Assembly (NCBI RefSeq): GCF_015832195.1
Contig: NC_052019.1
Coordinates: 6,298,872-6,362,871, forward strand
From: Motacilla alba alba
Taxonomy: Eukaryota; Chordata; Aves; Passeriformes; Motacillidae
DNA: 64,000 bases
Direction: 5' to 3'
Shown piece after piece: positions 13,401 to 26,484 of the stretch. The notes under the pieces are model-generated. The model ran no database searches and had not been told where the DNA came from. It was given only the letters and a program-made list of their open reading frames with translations. A program made the position numbers and the translations under genes. Position 1 is the stretch's first letter. Each line of letters opens with the position of its first letter.

Positions 13401-16400
13401 TAGGAAGACTTTTTTTCCCCTGCAGGTCCAGACCCTGAAATTGTGAGTACAACTAACAAAAGAGAATGGCAGTTTCCACTATTTAAGTAGCAGCCAGGAA
13501 GAGGTTGAAAAAACATTCTGATGCCTATAAAATCACCTGGGGAAAAAAAGCATTTCAGTGATATAAAGGGCCTTTCCTTCTCTTCCTGTTTTACACTTAG
13601 AATATATTCTTAACCAGTTTTTCTTCTGAGTTCATATTTAAGTTACTTGCTGCTCTATAGAAAGCTTCACTAGTGCTAAACCTGGGCCAGTCTTCTTTCT
13701 GGATGTGAAGGTGCCAGGAAATCACAGAAGAAAGCCAAGTGCCAGGCTCCTGGAGAGGGAGAAGGAAATAATCATTTTCTATGTGTGTAATTGTGGCTTC
13801 TGGGTATAAATCCCAAATTCTCCCATAAATTCCATTTTAGATTATTTTTTTATTCCTACATTTCAGGTTCAAAATCATGTCATGGGCTCCCATTCTCTCC
13901 TTTCCTGACAGTGCTCCTCATAGCAGGAATGTGTAGAACCCTCATCTGCAGATGCATTTTCTTTCCAACCATCCAGCAGAAAATATTCTTGAATGAGAAT
14001 TAAATCTGTGAAGTACTCAATGTAAACATTCAGGAAGGCCAGACACAGGCCATACAGAGGTACCAGCCAGTCTGAAGCTGAAACCACAGTCCAGAGCATA
14101 GTCTTGGCTCCATGTCCTTGCTCGGGTGGAAGGCTGGCTCAGAGCCTGCATGGATTGCAAGGGCTGAACCTTCGAAGGACACTCCAAAGAACTGTTTACA
14201 GCTGTAGTTTTCTCTAATTTCCAGGATCTTAACTCTTTTTAACACAGAAACTACTCAATTACCAAATGGCCTTTTTAATTCTTTCCCTGTCTTTGCTGTA
14301 TGTATTTGTTCTGCTACCATTCCCTTCCAAATTCATTATCATCCTCTCCTTTCTTCATGGTCCAGATTGCTGCTCTCTTTGCCTTCTTATGCCCCTTTTC
14401 CCTGTTTCTTCTGTTCCTAAAGCATCCTGCCAGTCCCTCTGTTTACATCTCTGCCTCCTTCAAGTCCCCTTTAACAAATAACTCCTTTCAAAATGCCCAC
14501 AAAGAGAAATAATGGGCCAAAAGAACACCATGAAGCCATTCACCTCTTTGATGCTGTCATGCACCCTGGCTCCTCTGTGCTCAGCCCCCTGCAGTGGAGC
14601 TGCCTTTCCCCTCTCTCAGTCGTGCCCAACACCAAAAAAACTTCCTAAATAATTAGGGGATGAAATTCAGCTTGGAGAGTGAGTGAGTCATTGACCTTGC
14701 TCCATTCTCAGCTCTGCCATTAAGCTGCCAGATGACCTTAAATAACTTTTTTAACCTTGTCTGTCCCAACCTGTCTCTTCCTGTGACTTTTTTCAACAAA
14801 ATGTGTAAGCTCCTGGAATCTTGTTATGTGCTGCTAAACAAAAGGGACCTATTTTCCCGTTGCCTGACTCGTCTGGGATTTATCCCTGTAACCACAGACA
14901 TCTACACAGTCAAATCTACACCTGAGAAACTCAAGTTTCCTAGAGAGTCAGAGGGGAAAAATAGGCAGGTTTAGGTTAAGTTTCACCTAAGCACATATAG
15001 GCTTTATATTTGGGATTAAATGAATCACTTCAGTAGAATGCTTGCATGTTGAAAATAATTCCCCAAATATTAAACAATTGCAATTCTTTGATGAATTTAG
15101 CTGAAATATCAAAGTCATTTTTGGCCACCTAAATTGCATTTTAAAATAAATTATTCCATGAAAAAACCCAGAAAACCAAAAACAACAACAAAACAAACAA
15201 ACAAACAAACAAAACCCCAAAACAAACAAACAAACAGACAAAAACCAAAAACAAAACAAAAAAAATCCAAAAAAAAATCCCCCCCCCAAAAAAAAAAAAT
15301 TGCCCAGACCTTTCAGGAGATACTAAATACTTGAAAGGTGATTTTTCTAAGCCTTTCCAGTAGTTTCTTTGTAAACAGATTCTTGAATCTTTGTTTTACG
15401 AGGAGGTTTTACCACATTTCACCCTCCCAAAGGGCTGTAACTGTGCAGAAGGCATGAAGACAGGCAGGTACCAGCAGGTCAGCACCAGACCCACCTCAGA
15501 GCTCCCAATTTGGTTTTCTGAAAGCAGAAAGCAAGAGCTCCTCACCATTTCAGGAACCACATCAGTACCTAAACCTGGATGTAACACCACAAAAACGAGA
15601 CAAAGACACTTTTCTTGCCTCAAATGAGAACTTCCATGAAATGGCATCTGCTGAAGAGCTCATGAGAAGGAATATTCCATTTTCCTACCCCAAGGAAGAA
15701 GCTTGGGGAACAAGAGACCTTTTGCAAGACAAAAGATGGAGAGGTGATGTCACACACCAAACATGCAGAAATGGAAGAGCAGGAGCATTACACCAATCAC
15801 TGCTAATCAACATCATCTCATCCAGCCAAAATGGCAGTAAATTTGGGAATGTCTTTGAAAAAGACTAAATAACAGAATTAACTTAAAAAGAGAAAAAAAG
15901 TCAGAGTTTTGCCAAAACCTATTATATGCACTCTACAAAGGGGTGCCTGTGAGCAAGAAGGAGGGAAACAACAATAATAAACTGGAGGAATGGCTTTCAT
16001 AGGATAATAAATGAATTGCAAATAGTACACATGTCAGCCACACTAATTCTAAAAGAAAACAGTTCCAAAAATAAAAATAAAATGTGACTGGGACAAATAG
16101 CTTCTTCATACTTGGAAAATAAGAGGCACTTCCCTGAGTAAAGAATCAATCTATAAAAAAATGAAACATTTGTATTTTGGGTGCTACTTTTTGGGCCAAA
16201 ATAAAAAATTATATCTATATCTATCTCCACACATTGAACCACCCCAAAACCCAAAGCACCTGGAAAGATTACTACACAGAGTGTGGGGCCTGCAATGCCC
16301 AGTCAAAGAGAAGTTCTAAAACCCACCTGAAACTGGATAAGGAACAACTCAGAGAATGGATATAGACCTAGTGGAAAATCTTCCAACTTTCCACAAGGAA

Positions 16401-17989
16401 GAAAATTCAGACAATTAATTTAGTTATTAGTCACATTTCTTGGAAATGCCTTGGCCCACTGTATGTAGCTGGAGAAGTCATCAGGGACAATGGAAAATGG
16501 AGATGGACTCTGATCCTGTAAAGGAGACAGAGGAGTTAGTACCTTCCTGTGAAGCTCTTCCTCCTAGAAGGAAAGGTTGGTAAAATGTGCAGGCCTAATT
16601 ATTTCAGATCATGAGAGTTTGATGCTCTAGAGAAATACTGCAGTGGCTTGTAATTCTGAAAACTGGAATTTGATCAACTTATTCTGAAGCCAAGGAATCC
16701 CCACCTCTGTCTACAGCAGCTGGAAATGCAAAGAAGAGGAGATATAGCTGATCAGCTGGACAGAAATCTGTATTTTGTATCCTTCTAAAGCCTCTTGAAC
16801 CATTCTGTTCAAGGAAGAAACAACACTGAGGCATCAGAGAAAATTAAGAAATTAAGAGAAAAACATAGTTTTCTTTCTTGGAGGACATATCTGATGTTTA
16901 GAGCTACCTTTCTGTGGCAGTAACATTGTGAAGGCCTCTAGAAAATAAAAGCAATATTTGGGTATTTAGAAACAGCCCAGGAGCAGCCACAAGTGAATCC
17001 ACACTGTGATACTCCCATCTTATTTGAGGTAGAGCAGTGACAACCTGCATCTTCAGAGACCCACTTTGACACATGCTCAAAGAGACTCAGCAGCAGTCTT
17101 GGAATCACTTAGGAGTCCTAATAGTTACACCAAAGAGTTTTGGAACTAAATAGGGCTAAAAAAGGAAAATATTCCATAGAAATTATTCTGCAAAAACAAC
17201 ACAATGTCATGGAGAGTCAAAGCCTTCCTGTGGAAAACCTAAACATTCTGCTTGGAGGGTGTAATTTTGTACTAAACTTCCCCACAGAATTTACCACTGG
17301 TTCAAACACGAACAGTTTTCACTCCTTGGGTTAGTAAATAATGTTCTGCTTCTATGCCAGTGCTTGTGTCTGACTTCTGTAAAATCAATTCTTATTTCAT
17401 TCCTTTTGGGCAAAGAGCAGTTCTGATGGCAGTCAGTAAAGGAAAGGGATGCTTGAGAAACAGAAATTAGAGAGTGGTTTTGTAGTGAAGATCCATTCAG
17501 ACAATTTGGTATCTATTACAAGCTGAAATCAGGCAGTGCCTGCATGCAAATGAGGAGAGGGAATGAAAGGGAACCTTGCACAGGTAGAGGGTCCTTTTCC
17601 TTCATTATCATTTACCAAGTAAGTGAGTGACACAAGTATGGGATCTGATGACTGGAAACACACTGGACATGTGTGTCACGAGGCTCCAGGGCTCTGTGCT
17701 AGCACCATGTGCCACTATCATGTTCAGGTGCTCTCTCCATCCAGCTGACACTGAGAATTTATTACCGTTGTGGAAGGGGTCTGTAATCTCCCATCAGCAG
17801 GATGTGGCTGTCTGCTGCTGCACACAAGGAAAACCTTTGTCCCTTCATTCCTTGTCCCTTGGGCTGCACTTGGGGGAAGGTAATAAAGATCCTCTCAGAT
17901 GCCAAACTGTCTCTGTCTGGGAAGCAAGAAAAACAGAAAGAGGGTGAGACAGAAAATGACAGTGCCTGCCCCAAAATTGTCAGTGTTTA
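10446..17989. other. Intergenic, no supported gene
   Basis: Apart from the A-rich repeat at 15161-15300 I see only chance frames. The block at 10450-10900 is open in several frames on both strands at once, which speaks for low stop density and against a real exon. Confidence 0.55.
15161..15300. repeat. A-rich simple repeat, (AAAC)n and poly-A
   Basis: Units of acaa and aaac run for about 120 bases (for example 15190-15212), followed by a C run and a run of A. Long frames across it, rich in Lys/Thr/Gln on one strand and Phe/Leu/Cys on the other, are products of the repeat. Confidence 0.95.
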
Positions 17990-18172
17990 GGAGGCATTTG
18001 GACAATGCTCTTAATAATATGCTTAAACTTCTGGTCAGCCCTGGATAGGTCAGGCAGTTGTACTAGATGGTCATTGTAGGTCCCTTCCAAGAGAAATAGT
18101 CTATTCCATTCCATTCCATTCCATTCCATTCCATTCCATTCCATTCCATTCCGTTCCGTTCCGTTCTGTGAT
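17990..18172 (+). repeat. CR1-like 3' end with pentanucleotide tail
   Basis: The stretch ggaggcatttggacaatgct, ttctggtcagccctggatag, then gttgtactagatggtcattg and taggtcccttcc follows a CR1 3' end in sense. The tail has grown into an (ATTCC)n array at 18103-18166, changing to GTTCC units at its 3' end. Confidence 0.85.
18103..18166 (+). repeat. (ATTCC)n microsatellite
   Basis: About 13 pentamer units, ATTCC giving way to three GTTCC units near the 3' end. It forms the tail of the CR1 fragment. A pure array like this is likely to vary in length between individuals. Confidence 0.95.
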
Positions 18173-19285
18173 CAGGGATAGAGGGTGTGTTCCAAGGAGA
18201 GGGTTCAGCTGTCTTTGCTGTCAGATCATGTCAGGAAAACAAACCACAAATTGCTCACAGATCATGACAGAAGTGTTTACCACAACACCCATACAGAGCA
18301 ATTCCTGCCACACTCCATGACCACTGTGTGTGTGAGGAGCGATGGGAAGGAGGGAGGAAGGTCTTGCACCAGGGCTGGTGATTTTGAGCAGTTTCCAGAT
18401 GGCCCTGGCACAGTATGCTTTATCTGTCTCATGAAGAATGTGAGTCTGTCATTCCAGCCATTCAGAGAGGGCTTCTTATCATTCTCCTGGAAGTCTTTGA
18501 CTTCACCTGGCAGGTTTTTTTACTGTTACCCATGAAATAAAGCATTTTATCAATTGCAGTGGAATAGTCAAAACCTATTTATTGTCAGTTCTGTTGAAAC
18601 AGGAGGCCAGTGATGACTGGAACAGCTGGCAGCCTGTGCAGGCTGACATGAAAAATAATTTCCTGAGCTCTGTCATTCAGATTAGGAAAAAGGACCAGGT
18701 TCATCTCTGGGGGGAAAGTGTGTCTTAAACGAGAGTCTGCAATTTTGCAAGACCCAAGGCAGCAGAGCAGTACAGGTGGGAAGATAATTGCAAAGTGGGG
18801 ATTGTGGAAATAGCATCTAAAAGACAAAACAGAGATGGCAGGCGGCTATAAAAACATTTACAAGATTTTACAGAGAAAGGAAGGGACAGAACATCCATAC
18901 TACAAGGCCAAGTGTTCAAAATCTTCCCACTGCTCTCACCTGTTATGCACAGAAAAAAAAAAAAAAGAAAAAAATAAAGAGATCTTAGGTCCAGGTTTAA
19001 AACAGACAATCATTTGCTTGAAATGACCCAAGAAGGATGGGTTTATGTTCCCCATGGCAGTACTTTCTTTTGCATGTTGTCAGTAAGTGGCCAGAACAAG
19101 ATGGCTGAGAAGAACAGTAGGCAGCTTTGTAATGTATGGTTGCAGAAAGAAGTCAGCAGGGACAATAACCTGAATGTCCTCAGACCTGATATTATTTCCT
19201 TATAGACCAGGAGTGGATTTGGAATATTCTGTAGATGGTACATGCCATGATGCCATGCCCTGATTACAGTAGTCACATGTGAGAA

Positions 19286-19340
19286 ATATTATAGTAATAT
19301 AGAAATATACATATATTATAGTGTATATATATATTATAGT
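19286..19340. repeat. AT-rich (TA)n low-complexity tract
   Basis: Repeated tatattatagt and tatatata units. No other signal is seen. Confidence 0.85.
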
Positions 19341-22300
19341 GCAGCAGCCCCTGCCTTGGCCTCCTCAGGCAGGAGCACATGGGACAGTGCACTGCCCATG
19401 AACCCTTCATCATGCCAGGCAAATGTTTTCTGCAGAGAAAAGGCAAAAAAAAGGAAATTCGATGAAGGCTGGTGCAGGAGAGAGGAGAGGAAGGAGGGAA
19501 TGGGGAGTGATGAAACAGTGAGTTCAGAAATGCAGTGGCTGTACTGAGGGATTAGCAGGGCTGTGCACCCATTTCTTGCAGCACATGGTAGTGTTTGGTC
19601 ACTTGAAGGAGAAGAAGAACCAGCACAGGGACCTCCTCCCATGTTTCCCACTCAATTTACACCATCACTGCTGGACCATGGCAGCAGCAAATGAGCAAGA
19701 TATTACAGATATTACTGCAGTTAAACGATGAGTTCAAGCTGCTAAAAAGTGCTTTAATTTCTTTTTCTTAATTTTTACATCTGAAAATATTCCTTGAAGG
19801 CAGTTCCTCAGCAGGAGCTGAAGGAAAACAGGCTGGTTACAGTTTAATAGACTGGTCCCAGAGAGCTTTTCATAAAATAGTTACACTATTATAAATGAGA
19901 AATATTGTAAGAATAACTAAAATGGGAATTTGCACGAAGTATGGTGCCTTTTATTTGCACATGACCTCAATGATTATGTGCAAGATTTGGCTGTCCTCAG
20001 AGTAAGTGCCACATTCTGGTTAGAGAAATATGATCCCTTTGTTTTGGCAGAAAATAAATCTCTTAAGGTAATCAAAAATTCATGTAGCGTATTCTAAAAA
20101 TATCCCCTCCAAAACTGTCTGTGCCAGACAAAACAGGAGGAAATATTCGCTTTTGACAGGGATATTGATCTATAAAATGTTTCTTTTCTTCTCCCTTCTT
20201 TGCCCTCTTGATTCTCTTCCAAGCTCCCCTGTTCTGGTGCTTTCCGAGGAACAAGGGCTTCTGGGAAGGACCATCTTGAAACACAACTTTGTCCGCTATG
20301 CCCCGAATTTTATTCCCACTCAGGAGGCCCTTTGCACAGTTCTGGCAATTTGGAGAGGAATTACATCCATTTCTAGCTCTTCAGACTCCTCCCAGCATGT
20401 ATAAGGCCCTTTGTAACAACAAGGGCTTAGTATGCACATTATTGCAAGGTTGCTTTGGATTCCCTCTCCCCTACACAGACGTAAATGGAAGTGGATCTGG
20501 AAAAAATGTTTCACTTCCTGTGAAAGTCAATCCACCTAGTCAGGAATCCTCATAAAGAGAAATACTGCTCAAGGCAGGGATTTCTCTGAACAAACTAAGT
20601 GTCTAGGTGTTTTGAATAGGTGGGTTTCCTATTCAGTGGTGCACACTAGTGGCTTTATAATGCAGCAGTGACGCAAAACACCTCTGCTAGCTTAAAAATA
20701 CAAGGTTCAGGATCACTGGAACAGCAGTGCAGAGCAGCTGGACTAGCCCACTGTATCTGTCCCTTGCTGTACCAGTGGTGGGAGCTGATTGAAACCAGCT
20801 GTGGCTTCCTTGAGTTGGCCACTGCTTGCCTCTCCATTTTAAGATGAAGTGAGGAGAAATTGCACTGCTGTAACTCTACAACATGGGATTTTCTTTACTC
20901 CCCACTCTTCTTCAAAGGCAAAATAGTGTCAAAAAATCATGCAAGTTTCTGACTTACAAAACAGGGGGTCCTGGGGGCTCAAGTGAAGTTGTTTTTTGTT
21001 CAGCAGAAAACAGCAAGTCACTGGAGGGATGGCATTTCCAAACAACATATATCCCACCTGTCTTTTTGACCTGGCACCCTGTCACACCACAAGAGTGATG
21101 GATTAAAGCTTTTATACAGTTGACTGCTGTTTCTGAGTCTCATTTTTCCACTGAGGGCTCTATTTCCCCATTAGCAAATGTTTTTATTTCGGGCAGACTA
21201 CAATGCCTTGTTTGTGTTTGTTTGGCAAGCCATGGGTTAGCCTGGTCAGAGGAAGGAGGAGACACGGCCCATCCCTTGTGTGATGTCTTTTAACAGCTCT
21301 GAAAGGCCACTGACAGGCAGCAGCTCCCTGCTGCTCCCACCCTGCACTCCAGGCAGCCCATTACTGAGATAAACTAATATCACCTATTGAGCATTAGCTG
21401 ACATATGGCTTTTGAGGACAAAATCAGATAAGAAAGAGTTTAAATATTGAATCTGCTTGCACAGGCTTTAACTTCTCTGTTTGCAAGGAGGAAGAACACA
21501 GAGGCTTATTCTGAAGTCAACTATTTCAAAATGCAGTCAATAAAAGCAGTGTAAAAGAGCAGCTGGTAAGTACAACCATGTGTCAAATGAACCATTGTGT
21601 TTTCTAGGAATGAGGATGTAAGAAAGTCTGGTTATGGGACCACTCTTTTTCCTGGAATACTATACATCTAAAACAGCAGCTTAACAAAACACCACTAAGA
21701 TCAAGGGATATTTGCTGTTAAAGCCTAAAGGAATCACAGGCTTCCTTAACAGAGGGATTCTTAAGGCCTGAAGGAGCACTGAAAATGGTGTTTCAGCTTC
21801 TCTTTGTCTCCTTTCGGATCTAATTTTTTATTTGCAGTTATTGGCAGAACTAAATCCTTCTTTCTACTAATTCTCCATTCATACTTTCACATGGAATAGG
21901 CTTAACAGTTGTTTAAGACCCATGACAAACTGGCATTCACAAGTCTGGAAACAGACATCCATATTTTTGTGCACATGCAACCACAAAGAGGGTAGCAAGG
22001 ATTTCAGCCTTAATATTCAAAGGAGTCCTTCAGGTGTTCAAATTTTGTGGCAGGGTTTACAATTTCCAGTGACTTTTGAGAAATGTTTACCATGTTTCTG
22101 GTCCTTTTTTCCACGCAGCCCTCACAGATGGCAAATCAGCTCCCCAAAACTTTAATAGATTTTGGAGCCAAAAAGTAGGGAAATCATATCTCATCTATGA
22201 TCTCATACAACCCTTCAGGTTGTTCTGTGTGACTTTATCCAGTGCATAACCTCCAAGAAAGCTCAGTGAAAAGATGAGCAGATCATCTCCACCCTGCAAC

Positions 22301-22974
22301 CTGTCACCTTCTCATTGCAAGACCAAGCCTGGGACCAAGCCCAGGGCTTCACTCAGCCCCTGCTGTGCCAGTTAGCTGGAGCCACATCCCTCAGAGCTGC
22401 ACTGCTGCTGGAGGCAGGCTTTTGAGGAACAAAACCAACTCTTCCACCTCCTTGAAACCTGGAAGTGGCTGATCACACCTACACCAGAGTTCCCTGAACC
22501 ATCTGAATCTAGCTGAGTTCCTCCTCAGAGAGAAAATACTGCAAATTCCTCGTGTGAACAAAAGGGGAAGCCACTGTGGCCGCTCATGAAAATCAGTCAT
22601 GGAAAAAGAGCTGGGAATTCATGAGTAGTGAGAGGGATTATACACTGTCCCATTAGAATGTGCTCCTCTCCTGGGGAAAACACCCTGCGTGACACTGCTT
22701 TGTGAAGCTCACATCCAGTAAGCCAGTTAAATTGCTGTGAGGGAGTGAAAGGTAATAATATCCCTCCTGAGGGGAGCAGGAGGTCTTTCCTGTAGACACC
22801 AGAGTTTTGTCTTAAACTCCATGTCCAAGTCAAATAATTTTCAACTTCCTTTGCAAAAGTAGGAAGGAGTCAGATGGAAGAATCACTCATTGCATGGAAA
22901 TAACAAGATTTGCACAGGTTGATTGAGCGCCCTCCTCCATGCACTTCTCCTTCCAGATCCTCCTGAAAAGAGCT

Positions 22975-23034
22975 AAAATAATAATCTCTAAAAATTAATA
23001 ATAAAATTAATAATCTCTAAAATAATAATCTCTT
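22975..23034. repeat. Imperfect AT-rich tandem repeat (aataataatctct)
   Basis: The unit aataataatctctaaa occurs about three times with spacer changes. Low complexity. Confidence 0.75.
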
Positions 23035-24192
23035 GAGAGTATCTGTTACTGACAGTTCATTACACTACTTTGAATGGGATTCTTGCTTCCACTTTAAAAC
23101 TGGAGATGGTCTTGCCAGTCATGAAAGATTTTGTATTTGTTATAAAAACACAATGTGGTAGGAATGTGTCATTTCAGAAGCAACCTACCTTTCACCAGCA
23201 CTACTGGTTCCTTTCATATTATAATTAGAATCAGTCTCTGATTTTAAAAGATGGGAAAGTTTCACAGAGTCCTCAGAAGCTCCCTCATGCTGAGCTGCTC
23301 TTGACTTCTGGCTTAGAAGATGGGTCAAACAATGTAATGGTACAGAATTATATATCTCATAGACAGATCTTCATGTCTCCTGAGTTAATAAATCAGTGGA
23401 AAAGATTTTCATTAGATGTTTAGTTAACTTCTATTTTTATTACTGGGACAGTATTTTTCTGTTAATTTGATGATGTTCAAAATGTTCAAAACTCTTCTTT
23501 AAGAGATTTGCCAAAGTACTACAAGCAGTTTCTAATTTGTAATTGTAAAATTGTCCTTTTGTTTTGCTGGAGATACCAGTATTTTGTAGTAGAATTTTTT
23601 ATATTCGTGCAAGACCTCATACAAGTATGCACAGAAGAAAACACTGTTGCATTATTTGCCTTTGAATGGAAATTTCCCATGAATATAAATTAAACTACTC
23701 CACAGAAGTGAATACAGAGCAAACACAATTATGCCACTGTTTCTTACATATTTTGGCAAATTAGTAGGATCTGGTTATCAAATTTATGATGTTCTGCTCC
23801 CATAATAAATAATATGTGAACCCATTAAAACTACATTTCTCACATATCATTAACTACAATAGACCAGCACACGTGCAAACATAATCTCCTTCCCAAAGCC
23901 AGATACTCTATATCAAACTTCTGGTTTTTCTATGTGGCCTGTTTGTAATATTCTTGGAAGCTGGGGAGTGAAAATGATTGCTATATATTTGAGGCCTATA
24001 AAAGACTGGGTTAATTTTTCCAAATGTCATAGATGTTTTCCACTCATCAGTTTCATCTGAGCTTTCACTCAGTATCTCCCACCATTAGATCCAAGTCTTA
24101 CCCTGCTAATTACCAGCAAAAAGCAGTCCCCTCCCCTTATTTTTAACTTGCCTGGAGAAAAGGCAGTTCAGGGGAGACTTTATGGTGTCCTG

Positions 24193-24490
24193 TCAGGAGT
24201 TTGTAGCCAGGTAGGGATTGTTCTCTTCTCCCAGGTAACAAGTGACAGAACGAGAGGAAATGCCCTCAAGTTGCAGCAGGTGAGGTTTACTTTGGATATT
24301 AGGAAAACATTTTCACAGAAATGTTGAGCATTGGAACAGTCTCCTCAGGGAAGTGGTGGAGTCACCATGCCTGGTAGTGTAAAAAAAGGCATGTGGGTAT
24401 GGTGTTGGAGTACATGGCTTAATAGGCTGACAAGTGGACTTAATGATCTTAAAGGTCTTTTTCAACTTTAACCATTCTATAATTCTATGA
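24193..24490 (+). repeat. CR1 LINE 3' end, sense
   Basis: This is the longest CR1 piece in the window. It contains ttctcccaggtaacaagtga, gaggaaatgccctcaagttg, tggatattaggaaaacattt and ttggaacagtctcctcaggg, and ends aaccattctataattctatg. It is the CR1 3' UTR and terminal repeat, truncated at the 5' side. Confidence 0.93.
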
Positions 24491-26412
24491 AAACTACAGT
24501 TAGACAAAATATGTTCTGCTAATATAATATCTTTCAGCTCTGGCCTCAACTCAGAAATGTCAGACCACTTCTATTCTCCCCTTCCCTTCCATCTATCCCT
24601 TTGACAGACCCTAGCAGGTAGGTTTCATAGCACTCTTCAGCAATTAATCTTCAGACAATTTAATATTCTTTGCCCTCCCAATAAAAAAAAAAACAAAAAC
24701 ACCTTGATAGTGAGAAAATAGGGGATAGAAAGTTTAAATGGCTTTCTCCTGGTTGCACTGGAGCTCTGTGGATAAGGCATTTCCTGTAGCACCAGAGCAG
24801 TACTGAAAGCCACCTTTCCTCTGGGCAACAGATACCAAAACCTTTGCAAATATCCATGAATCCAACCCAAGAGCAGTGCTGCTCTTCCTGCCAGCAGCAC
24901 CACCTCCCACTGCAAAATAGCAAATAGCAGTTTGAGTGAGAAGAGCTGGTATTTGTCACCTCTGCCTTTGCTGCGCAGTGGAGAACGTGGCACCTGAGCT
25001 TCCACACTCTCCTGTCCCTCTTGCCCACAATCATTTGTGAATTATCATTTGTGCAAACGTTTTCACCCTTTTCCCTTTCTAAAAGGTCAGAGAAGAGGTG
25101 TCAGTGCTACTGCAGCCATCCAGCAACTGTTTACTAAATAATCCTTCACTGCATCCCACCGACTGTTTTCTTTGGAGGGAAACATTCTTACAAATACAGC
25201 AGATGACATATGGAATTATAAAACAGCCTATTGGGTAAATTAAAGATCTCCTTTATCCTCAAAAACATCCAGCTTTACAAATCTAATGTGGAGTGCTGTA
25301 CTATGCCAGATACATTTGGAAACTATCCCAGCTATCACTTTGAAACTCTGCCTATTTAAAAGTTTTGGCAACTTTAATCACAGCCACAAAAGCTTCAGCA
25401 AAATTGCTGTTTTAATGAGGCCAGTTCTGCCAGGAAGCAACAAAGCAACTGATGCCATCTGTTTGCATCTACCCACATTTAATCTATTAATGTGAGCCAA
25501 ACTTACAGTCATCAGTATTGTTTTACTGGGATCATTATCTGGCCTAAAAATAAGCTATGGGTCTTATTCACTGCTGAAGTAACTGAAATCAGCATTCTTG
25601 CACCAGATATAAGTTTGATCCAATGCTTTTTTGGCCAGAAGAGAAACCAGGAATGGTTCAGCCCCATATGCCATGAATGCAAATGAACCTTGGCTAAGCA
25701 GACAAACGCTTTCTTCACATATGCATTACAAGCTGAAAACTAACTACACTTGTGGGTCACAGTGTCTGTTTCTGAATCGCTGTGAACTTAAAATAGGTGG
25801 AACAGAAACAAGTTAAAAGATGTTACTATATTCCTGTGCTACTATCAAGTTTCTATTCAGTGATCCAACATGAAGTAGCTAAATAAATCCAACTGGCTTC
25901 TTTTCTATTCATTCTCTCTCAAGATCCTTTTTTCCACTTATTTTATGCAGTTATAAAACCTTTGGACAATCGTAACAATAAAACATGGATATGGGCATTA
26001 GTGTCTGTTACTTCAAGGCAAAACTTAAAATCATTAATTGATTTGACACTCCAGAGAAAGCCACTGCAGAGAAATGTCAGCTTGCATTTTGTGATGTCTC
26101 TGTCTACACTCTGAACAATTGGAGTAACCAGGGCTGAGAATGAACTGCAGGAACCTGGAGCAATTCTTGTCCTCTGATCCCGAGGCTGAGCTCCAGTTAC
26201 ATCTCAGCTCCCATACAGGCAGTTCTGCTGGTATAAATTCCCACTCCCCACCTCCTTATTCCACCTCCCTCAGTTTGATCTCATTTTCTACCCTCTGGGA
26301 TGCTATCACATGGATTGAGAGCAAGATCCACCAAGGTCTCTGACCTGATCAGAGCCAGGACTGTGGAGGTGCACTGAAGTACAGCTGACCTGCAGCCTGA
26401 AGTAATCTGAAA

Positions 26413-26484
26413 ATTTTAGAATCAATTGCTTAGGCTGGAAAAGACCCCTTAGATCACCAAGTCCAACCAATCCAAGACAGCTCT
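26413..26484 (-). repeat. Short CR1 remnant, antisense
   Basis: The run attttagaatcaattgctta, then ggctggaaaagaccccttag, then atcaccaagtccaaccaatc is the antisense of a CR1 3' end. About 70 bases remain. Confidence 0.8.

Larger units (their letters stand above)
18173..24192. other. Intergenic, no supported gene
   Basis: Two low-complexity tracts (listed separately) and otherwise unremarkable sequence. Confidence 0.6.

Noticed and set aside
14987..15289. Minus-strand frame of 100 codons rich in Phe, Leu and Cys
   Set aside because: A direct product of the A-rich AAAC repeat.
24637..25034. Two overlapping minus-strand frames of 122 and 124 codons
   Set aside because: Both registers are open over the same bases, neither resembles a known protein, and one contains a low-complexity Phe run.
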